Of a DNA stretch of 64,000 bases, positions 58,964-64,000 are shown in pieces (position 1 is the stretch's first letter; each line of letters starts with the position of its first letter). The translations under genes and the position numbers were made by a program. The stretch comes from Oscillospiraceae bacterium (GTDB lineage Bacteria; Bacillota; Clostridia; Oscillospirales; Oscillospiraceae), in the NCBI GenBank assembly GCA_017508045.1, contig JAFVZT010000002.1, positions 56,104 to 120,103 of the forward strand, written 5' to 3'. Below the pieces are notes generated by a model. That model was not told the DNA's origin, made no database searches, and saw nothing but the letters and a program-made list of their open reading frames with translations.

Positions 58964-60148
58964 TTATTCACGCCCCACAATAAGGGCTGTTCCCATACCA
59001 CCACCGATACACAAGGTGGCAAGACCGGTCTTTGCATCCCGGCGTTGCATCTCATGAAGCAGAGTTACCAAAATTCTGGCGCCGGATGCACCCACAGGGT
59101 GTCCGATAGCGATAGCGCCACCGTTTACATTGACTTTAGAAGGATCAAATTTCAAATCCTTGGCAACCGCGATACTCTGGGATGCAAAGGCTTCGTTCGC
59201 TTCGATCAGATCCAGATCGTCTACCGAAAGGTTTGCCTTTTCCAGCGCCGCTTTCGTTGCGTAGAAAGGACCGTAACCCATAATGGAGGGATCCAAGCCT
59301 TTTGAGCCGTAAGAAAGGATCTTCGCCAGGGGCTTTAAGCCCATCTGCTGGGCTTTCTCGGCGCTCATAATCACCAGTGCCGCCGCGCCGTCATTAATGC
59401 CGGATGCGTTGCCGGCGGTAACGGTTCCGTCTTTTTTGAAAGCAGGTTTCAGTTTGGCAAGGCCTTCTGCCGTTGCGCCAAATCTGGGGTATTCATCGGT
59501 ATCAAATAAGATGGGGTCGCCCTTTCTCTGTGGAATTTCCACGCCCACAATTTCCTCTTTAAATTTCCCTGCCTTGATGGCTGCCTCCGCCTTTTGCTGG
59601 GAGTTCGCTGCAAAAGCATCCTGCTCTTCTCTCGTGATCTCCCATTGCTCTGCAATATTCTCTGCAGTGATCCCCATATGTACCTGACTAAAGGCATCTG
59701 TAAGGGCATCGTTGATCATGGTATCCACCATTGTGCCGTTACCCATTCTCTGTCCCCATCTTGCATTGGGAATCGCATAGGGCGCTTGGGACATATTCTC
59801 TGTACCGCCGGCAACGATCACATCCGCATCACCAAGACGAATCAGTTGTGCAGCAAGAGAAACTGCCCGTAAGCCGGAGCCACAGACCATATTAAGCGTA
59901 ACTGCAGGTTTTTCCACCGGGATACCGGCGTTCACCGCCGCCTGACGGGCAACATTCTGTCCCTGTCCTGCCTGCACCACATTGCCCATATAGACTTCAT
60001 CTACATCTGCCGGCTGAATTCCGGCTCTCCTAACAGCTTCCTTGATTACAACCGCGCCAAGTTGTGCGGCAGATATCCCTTTCAAACTGCCGCCAAAAGA
60101 ACCAACCGCAGTTCTGACAGCACTGACAATAACAGCATCTCTCATCAC
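58964..60148 (-). CDS. thlA: Acetyl-CoA acetyltransferase (thiolase)
   Basis: 394 residues. Condenses two acetyl-CoA to acetoacetyl-CoA. The acyl-enzyme cysteine is in [14 protein letters not shown]; the C-terminal [10 protein letters not shown] holds the histidine and [13 protein letters not shown] the second cysteine. [15 protein letters not shown] opens the protein. Between hbd and the CoA-transferase gene with gaps under 20 bases: one operon. Confidence 0.96.
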   Translation of the reverse strand: MMRDAVIVSAVRTAVGSFGGSLKGISAAQLGAVVIKEAVRRAGIQPADVDEVYMGNVVQAGQGQNVARQAAVNAGIPVEKPAVTLNMVCGSGLRAVSLAAQLIRLGDADVIVAGGTENMSQAPYAIPNARWGQRMGNGTMVDTMINDALTDAFSQVHMGITAENIAEQWEITREEQDAFAANSQQKAEAAIKAGKFKEEIVGVEIPQRKGDPILFDTDEYPRFGATAEGLAKLKPAFKKDGTVTAGNASGINDGAAALVIMSAEKAQQMGLKPLAKILSYGSKGLDPSIMGYGPFYATKAALEKANLSVDDLDLIEANEAFASQSIAVAKDLKFDPSKVNVNGGAIAIGHPVGASGARILVTLLHEMQRRDAKTGLATLCIGGGMGTALIVGRE

Positions 60149-60166
60149 AAATTCCTCCCGTTTCTT

Positions 60167-61720
60167 TTACATTTGCAAACCCATTTTTTCCTCGTTAAAC
60201 AGCCGCGCATCCATGGGCTTTACATCGCCGATAATGGGCGCAAAACCCATCTGATCCAAAATGTCCTTTTGCAAATCAACTCCGGGCGCAATCTCAATAA
60301 GTGTAACGCCCTGTTCGGTCAATTCAAACACCGCACGTTCAGTGATGTAGTAGACCTTTTGCCCCATTTCCTTGGCGTATTCGCCACTAAAAGTAATCTG
60401 CTCAACCTGATTCACAAGTTTCCTGCCACGGCCCTCCTGCTGAATCTCCAACTTTCCGTCGCGGAATTCTTCTTTCAGGCCACCTGCTGTGAATGTGCCA
60501 CAGAATACAACCTTCTTAGCGTTCTGAGTGATATTGATGAAGCCACCGCAACCGGGCAGCCGTGTGCCAAATTTGGAAACATTCACATTACCTTGACCGT
60601 CCATTTCGGCAAGACCCAAGAACGCAACATCCAGTCCACCGCCGTCATAAAAATCAAACTGGTATCCCTGGTCAATAACACATTCTGCGTTGGCCGTTAC
60701 ACCAAAACTCAGACCCGCTGCAGGAACACCGCCAATAACACCGCTTTCCGCTGTCAGAACCATCATATCGCTGATATTCTCTTCCGCTGCCACTGCAGAA
60801 ATGCACTCCGGCATGCCAAGACCCAGATTCACAATCGCGTTGGGCACCAGCTCCATCGCCGCGCGACGTGTAATGACTTTCCGAACATCCATCGGCAGCG
60901 GTGTAAGGGTATCCACCGGCACTCTGATTTCACCGCTGTACGCAGGATTGTACTGGGTTTCAAAGGTTTGCATATGGTTTTCAGGCTTTGATACCACGAT
61001 GGCATCCACCAGAATTCCTGGGATTTTCACCATGCGAGTGTCCAGAGACCCATGCTGTACGATACCCTCTACCTGCACAATTACCTTGCCGCCGGAATTC
61101 TTTGTAGCCTGGGCAATGGGCAGTGCGTCCAGCGTAACACCCTCGTGCTCCATAGTACAGTTGCCATGCTCATCTGCATAGGTGGCGCGAATGACTGCCA
61201 CATCAATGGGAAATGCATTGTACAACAATTTTTCCTGACCGTGAATTTGGATCAATTCTACAATATCACCGGCTTCGGCTGCTTTTTCATTGATCTTACC
61301 GCCTTCCAAGCGGGGGTCAACATAGGTCTTCAGACCCACATGGGTGATTACGCCCGGCTTTCCCGCTGCAATGTCACGGTAAAGTTGGCTGATGACGCCC
61401 TGAGGCAGATTGTATGCCGCAACTTTATTTTCCAGCGCCAACTTCTGCAATTTGGGAACCAAGCCCCAGTGTCCGCCGATGACCTTCGATACGAGATCTT
61501 CATGTCCCAGGTGGTTCAAGCCCTTTTCCTTTGCGTCGCCCATACCTGCGCAATATAGCAGCGTCAGATTATTGGGGTGGCCTGTATCCAAAAATTTCTG
61601 CTCAATGGTGAGAGAAACTTCCTCCGGATGTGCCGAGCCGATAAAACCGCCAAAAGTGATTGTTGACCCATCTTTGATATATGCCTCTACGGCATCGGAA
61701 ACTGTCATTACTTTTGTCAT
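60167..61720 (-). CDS. Acyl-CoA:acetate/3-oxoacid CoA-transferase (fused)
   Basis: 517 residues, a fusion of the two CoA-transferase domains, as in YdiF/Pct. TITFGGFIGSAHPEEVS opens domain one; the catalytic glutamate of domain two is in LTAESGVIGGVPAAGLSFG. Likely moves CoA between acetoacetyl- or butyryl-CoA and acetate. Start 61720 behind GGGGAGG. First gene of the thl-hbd operon; crotonase and butyryl-CoA dehydrogenase are missing here, so the pathway is either split or used for ketone/hydroxyacid metabolism. Confidence 0.92.
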   Translation of the reverse strand: MTKVMTVSDAVEAYIKDGSTITFGGFIGSAHPEEVSLTIEQKFLDTGHPNNLTLLYCAGMGDAKEKGLNHLGHEDLVSKVIGGHWGLVPKLQKLALENKVAAYNLPQGVISQLYRDIAAGKPGVITHVGLKTYVDPRLEGGKINEKAAEAGDIVELIQIHGQEKLLYNAFPIDVAVIRATYADEHGNCTMEHEGVTLDALPIAQATKNSGGKVIVQVEGIVQHGSLDTRMVKIPGILVDAIVVSKPENHMQTFETQYNPAYSGEIRVPVDTLTPLPMDVRKVITRRAAMELVPNAIVNLGLGMPECISAVAAEENISDMMVLTAESGVIGGVPAAGLSFGVTANAECVIDQGYQFDFYDGGGLDVAFLGLAEMDGQGNVNVSKFGTRLPGCGGFINITQNAKKVVFCGTFTAGGLKEEFRDGKLEIQQEGRGRKLVNQVEQITFSGEYAKEMGQKVYYITERAVFELTEQGVTLIEIAPGVDLQKDILDQMGFAPIIGDVKPMDARLFNEEKMGLQM

Positions 61721-61785
61721 TTTGCAACCTCCCCGTATGCGAAACACCATATTTACCTATCAAATGATGTTTTTTTGATATTTTC

Positions 61786-61814
61786 AGTATATCATAGCGG
61801 AAAAAGTAATGCAA
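61786..61814 (-). promoter_or_regulatory. Promoter of the CoA-transferase operon
   Basis: TTGCAT, 17 bases, TATACT on the minus strand. Confidence 0.65.
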
Positions 61815-61842
61815 TTACCTGTTGTTTTTTGTTTTTATAACC

Positions 61843-61871
61843 TTGAGTTTATAAAATCTTTGTTGTATAAT
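61843..61871 (+). promoter_or_regulatory. Promoter of the LysR gene
   Basis: TTGAGT, 17 bases, TATAAT on the plus strand, divergent from the CoA-transferase promoter with ~30 bases between them, the usual LysR arrangement. Confidence 0.65.
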
Positions 61872-61903
61872 ATCATTATCCCATTAAAGGAGTGTTGATT
61901 ACT

Positions 61904-62791
61904 GTGGATATTCGGGAAATGAAATACATCGATATGATCGCCCAAACAAGAAGTATGACAAAAGCCGCGCAAAACTTACATATTTCTCAGCCCGCCTTGC
62001 ACAAATCTCTGCGCAAGGTTGAAGGAGAATACAATACAACATTTTTTTATCGAAAGGGCCACGAAGTTTTTCCTACCGATACAGGGCTGGTGGCTTTAGA
62101 ATATGCCCGACGCACTTTAGACTCATTAAGTGAAATGCAGAAGAAAATCTGCGAAATCCAAAATCTCGAAGCCGGTAGCATAGCCTTTGGTTTTCCTGCT
62201 GTGGTCGGCACACTCTATTTGCCGCAGGCGCTTATTGATTTTCAAAAAGCATATCCCGGTATTTCTCTTAAAATCGTGGAGGCCGGCGCAAACGAGTTAA
62301 GCGCTCTGGTAGAAAACGGAACTTTAGATATAGCAATTCTGGTGCGCCCCATTGCCCATCAATCCTTAAGCGAAATTCCACTGCTGCAAGATCAGGTGGT
62401 AGCCGGTGTTACACGGGAGCATATCTGGCGAAACCGCAATCATATCGCCATCGAGGATTTTGACGGGGTTACCTTTAATACCTTCAGTCCTGATTTTAGC
62501 GTCCATACCCAACTTATAGATTTGTTTAAGGAAAAAGATATCACTCCCCACATTGGCTTTAGCGGCAGCAACAGCGAATTTCTATGTCAAATCAGCACGC
62601 TCTCTAACGGTATTTTGGTGTTGCCCCGTCCCATTATCGAATCCATCTGCAAAGACGAAATGGTACTGATCCCATTTACGCCTGCCTTCCGATGGGAATT
62701 GAGCCTTGCGTTCCGTAAAAACGCATACCTGTCTACCGGTTCTGAAGCTCTTATTCGCCACCTTCAGGAACACTTCCTTCATCATATCTAA
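61904..62791 (+). CDS. LysR family transcriptional regulator
   Basis: 295 residues. N-terminal winged helix: MDIREMKYIDMIAQTRSMTKA and LHISQPALHKSLRKVE; C-terminal periplasmic-type effector domain from about 90. GTG at 61904 is favoured (AAAGGAG 11 bases upstream, matches the family MDIRE start) over a GTG four codons before. Divergent from the CoA-transferase/thl/hbd operon, its likely target; the inducer might be acetoacetate or a hydroxybutyrate derivative (inference). Confidence 0.92.
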   Translation: MDIREMKYIDMIAQTRSMTKAAQNLHISQPALHKSLRKVEGEYNTTFFYRKGHEVFPTDTGLVALEYARRTLDSLSEMQKKICEIQNLEAGSIAFGFPAVVGTLYLPQALIDFQKAYPGISLKIVEAGANELSALVENGTLDIAILVRPIAHQSLSEIPLLQDQVVAGVTREHIWRNRNHIAIEDFDGVTFNTFSPDFSVHTQLIDLFKEKDITPHIGFSGSNSEFLCQISTLSNGILVLPRPIIESICKDEMVLIPFTPAFRWELSLAFRKNAYLSTGSEALIRHLQEHFLHHI

Positions 62792-62857
62792 CAAATAAAC
62801 AAATATAACCATAAAAACCACGGCTTTTGCCTGCATTTGTCAAGGAAAAGTAGACAC

Positions 62858-62879
62858 TGCCGGTGGTATTCTTATACAA
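62858..62879 (+). repeat. 22-base copy of a terminator half
   Basis: Identical over 22 bases to 33292-33313, the right arm and tail of the uxuA operon terminator. The left arm is missing here and is replaced by sequence containing GTCAAGGAAAAGTAGACAC, so this copy cannot form the hairpin. Confidence 0.6.
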
Positions 62880-62881
62880 TT

Positions 62882-62918
62882 AAAACGGTATGAGGGAAAT
62901 CCTCATACCGTTTTCTTT
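62882..62918 (+). terminator. Terminator hairpin after the LysR region
   Basis: AAAACGGTATGAGG / CCTCATACCGTTTT with a 5-base loop, then CTTT. Confidence 0.7.
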
Positions 62919-62954
62919 GGTTTTACATTTGGGTTGCGGTGTGGTAGAATGGCA

Positions 62955-63060
62955 TTGCGACACAAACCGAATAATTGCTATTTGCTAGGGAAACATACCT
63001 TTATAAAAAGGTGTTTCCCTCATTTCCCTATGCAAATAGCGGATTGTTTGTGTCGCAGCA
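62955..63060. repeat. Large imperfect palindrome (~106 bp), MITE-like
   Basis: Outer arms TGCGACACAAAC (62956) and GTTTGTGTCGCA (63046) pair over 12 bp. Inside, GCTATTTGCTAGGGAAA (62977) pairs with TTTCCCTA-T-GCAAATAGC (63023) over 17 bp with one bulged base. A competing inner stem can form instead: GGGAAACA-TA-CCTTT with AAAGG-TGTTTCCC (62988-63019). No ORF. It fills most of the 330-base gap between the LysR and lipoprotein genes. It could be a miniature transposable element, a transcribed attenuator or a recombination site. Confidence 0.6.
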
Positions 63061-63080
63061 ACCGGAGAAAGCACTTTTTT

Positions 63081-63108
63081 AGCACACCCTTCGGGGTGTG
63101 CTTTTTTA
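63081..63108 (+). terminator. Terminator ahead of the lipoprotein gene
   Basis: AGCACACCC-TTCG-GGGTGTGCT followed by TTTTTT, only ~13 bases before the lipoprotein ATG. The position so close to the gene, after the palindrome, suggests an attenuator rather than a simple terminator. Confidence 0.75.
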
Positions 63109-63121
63109 ATGAGGTAGGGTT

Positions 63122-63556
63122 ATGAAACGGACCGTTTGTGTTGTTTGTCTGCTCGCGCTATTTCTGTCTGCCTGTCCTGTTGGAAAGCAGACCACAACAA
63201 TTCCCGAAGGGGATTATGATTATGGCATATATCAACTGACATTCAAAACAAAGAAAATCTCCAATGACCATGTGGGGAATGATTGGTCATTCACCTATAC
63301 CCATAACGGTCAGACCATTAAAAGCGGATATACAATCACACAATCATTGGAGATATTCACCTTTCAGTCAATCGGTGTTGAGGTTCGGGAAAATGATGAA
63401 ATTGACGGTGTTGGCACTGGCACTCTCACCGTTGCCATATGTGAGGTCGGTTCGGGTAAAACGGAAATAACCGTCACCGAAACAGACGGCAGGTACAAAG
63501 GCAACACCGCAGTTTGGGAAATTTCCCGTGAGGTTGAGCTGGTTGGTAAAAAATAG
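63122..63556 (+). CDS. Small lipoprotein
   Basis: 144 residues. Lipobox LFLSACPV (Cys about 18), then a beta-rich domain (WSFTYTHNGQTIKSGYTI, GTLTVAICEVGSGKTEITV) of unknown family. GAGGTAGGG precedes the ATG. Its only visible upstream transcription signal would have to read through the terminator at 63081, so expression may depend on attenuation by the palindrome. Confidence 0.7.
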   Translation: MKRTVCVVCLLALFLSACPVGKQTTTIPEGDYDYGIYQLTFKTKKISNDHVGNDWSFTYTHNGQTIKSGYTITQSLEIFTFQSIGVEVRENDEIDGVGTGTLTVAICEVGSGKTEITVTETDGRYKGNTAVWEISREVELVGKK

Positions 63557-63596
63557 CACTTTTGTGATACGGTAAAAATCTAACTTTTGGGCATAG

Positions 63597-63632
63597 AAAA
63601 ACCACCGTTTTCCTTTGAAAACGGTGGTTTTT
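63597..63632. terminator. Bidirectional terminator
   Basis: AAAAACCACCGTTTTC / GAAAACGGTGGTTTTT, 16-bp stem with a 4-base loop, between convergent genes. Confidence 0.85.
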
Positions 63633-63659
63633 GTCTGGCTCGTAGCACCGAAAAAGATA

Positions 63660-64000
63660 TCACGCCTTCCAAACAGCTTTGATGATATTACCGATTTTGG
63701 GTGAGGTTCCGTACATAAGAACACCGACACGGTAAATTTTTGCAGACAGCATACCAATCCCAAAGGTAGATGCGACTAAAATACCAATAGAAATCGCAAT
63801 CTCATACCAAGGAACAGTGCTCATAGCAATTCTTGTAAACATTGCCATTGGTGAAGTAAACGGAATGTAGGAACAAACTGTCACCAGAACATTGTCCACG
63901 CTTCCGCTTGTCATAGAGAAGATGACCACCATAAAGCCGAACAGGAACAGGAAAGTTACAGGCTGAACGGCAGTATTGATATCCTCCAATTTGGAAACCG
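63660..64000 (-). CDS. ABC-2 family transporter permease, C-terminal part
   Basis: The last ~113 residues of a membrane protein running off the right edge. SKLEDINTAVQPVTFLFL is typical of NatB/YhaP-like ABC-2 permeases; four hydrophobic helices follow (for example YIPFTSPMAMFTRIAM and EIAISIGILVASTFGIGML). Probably exports Na+ or an antimicrobial with an ATPase encoded beyond the edge. Confidence 0.85.
   Translation of the reverse strand, partial: VSKLEDINTAVQPVTFLFLFGFMVVIFSMTSGSVDNVLVTVCSYIPFTSPMAMFTRIAMSTVPWYEIAISIGILVASTFGIGMLSAKIYRVGVLMYGTSPKIGNIIKAVWKA

Noticed and set aside
1-64000. CRISPR arrays, tRNA or rRNA genes, intact insertion sequences
   Set aside because: No regular spaced repeats, no tRNA or rRNA-like sequence and no transposase gene were recognised on either strand.

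Overview
The window looks like a chromosomal segment of a low-to-mid GC, Gram-positive anaerobe of the Clostridia, most likely an Oscillospirales-type gut bacterium. The reasons are the trmFO-topA-dprA order, two-subunit Fe-S fumarase, rubrerythrin, a thiolase/Hbd/CoA-transferase set, a glucuronide and hexuronate locus, ThiT under a TPP riboswitch, strong AGGAGG ribosome binding sites and TTGACA/TATAAT promoters. Placement is by inference; there is no rRNA or tRNA in the window. I saw no CRISPR array, intact insertion sequence or prophage.

Layout. 1-7.6 kb (minus strand): trmFO (cut by the edge), topA, dprA, an rRNA methyltransferase, KtrA/KtrB potassium uptake and a split chromate transporter. 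7.6-15.6 kb: a decayed malic enzyme gene beside the two fumarase subunit genes, rubrerythrin, TspO, thioredoxin, a second SpoU-type methyltransferase, a GNAT protein, a solitary Dam-type methylase, a ~410-nt structured RNA with its own promoter and terminator, and a C_GCAxxG_C_C protein. 15.6-20.9 kb: DUF1015-serC (minus) and an ECF sigma factor / membrane partner / DUF4349 lipoprotein cassette (plus). 20.9-23.8 kb: a P-type cation ATPase behind a yybP-ykoY-type Mn2+ riboswitch. 23.9-33.3 kb: a sugar-acid locus (GH2 glycosidase, GPH symporter, two AraC regulators, UxuA, SDR oxidoreductase, KDG kinase).

33.3-40.4 kb (minus) holds the most interesting system: a seven-gene, tightly packed operon with its own promoter. 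It encodes a transglutaminase-like exported protein, an Asp/Glu-type racemase, a DltA-like adenylating enzyme, a DltC-like carrier protein, an MBOAT acyltransferase, a DltD/SGNH-like protein with Cys where Ser is usual, and a lipoprotein. It reads as a dlt-like surface aminoacylation pathway with its own D-amino acid supply. An SLH/Ig-like surface protein gene lies divergently next to it.

40.5-54.8 kb: thiT with a TPP riboswitch, a HIT protein, a small export protein, an LCP cell-wall ligase, metK behind a SAM-I riboswitch, a rhomboid-like protein lacking the catalytic motif, an atypical PPC-repeat surface protein, a polysaccharide deacetylase, folA-thyA, a FAD oxidoreductase and a DUF4886 lipoprotein. 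54.9-64 kb: a serine beta-lactamase-like protein, an aldose epimerase-like protein, an AllA-like protein, the CoA-transferase/thiolase/Hbd operon with a divergent LysR regulator, a striking ~106-bp imperfect palindrome, a small lipoprotein and the end of an ABC-2 permease running off the right edge.
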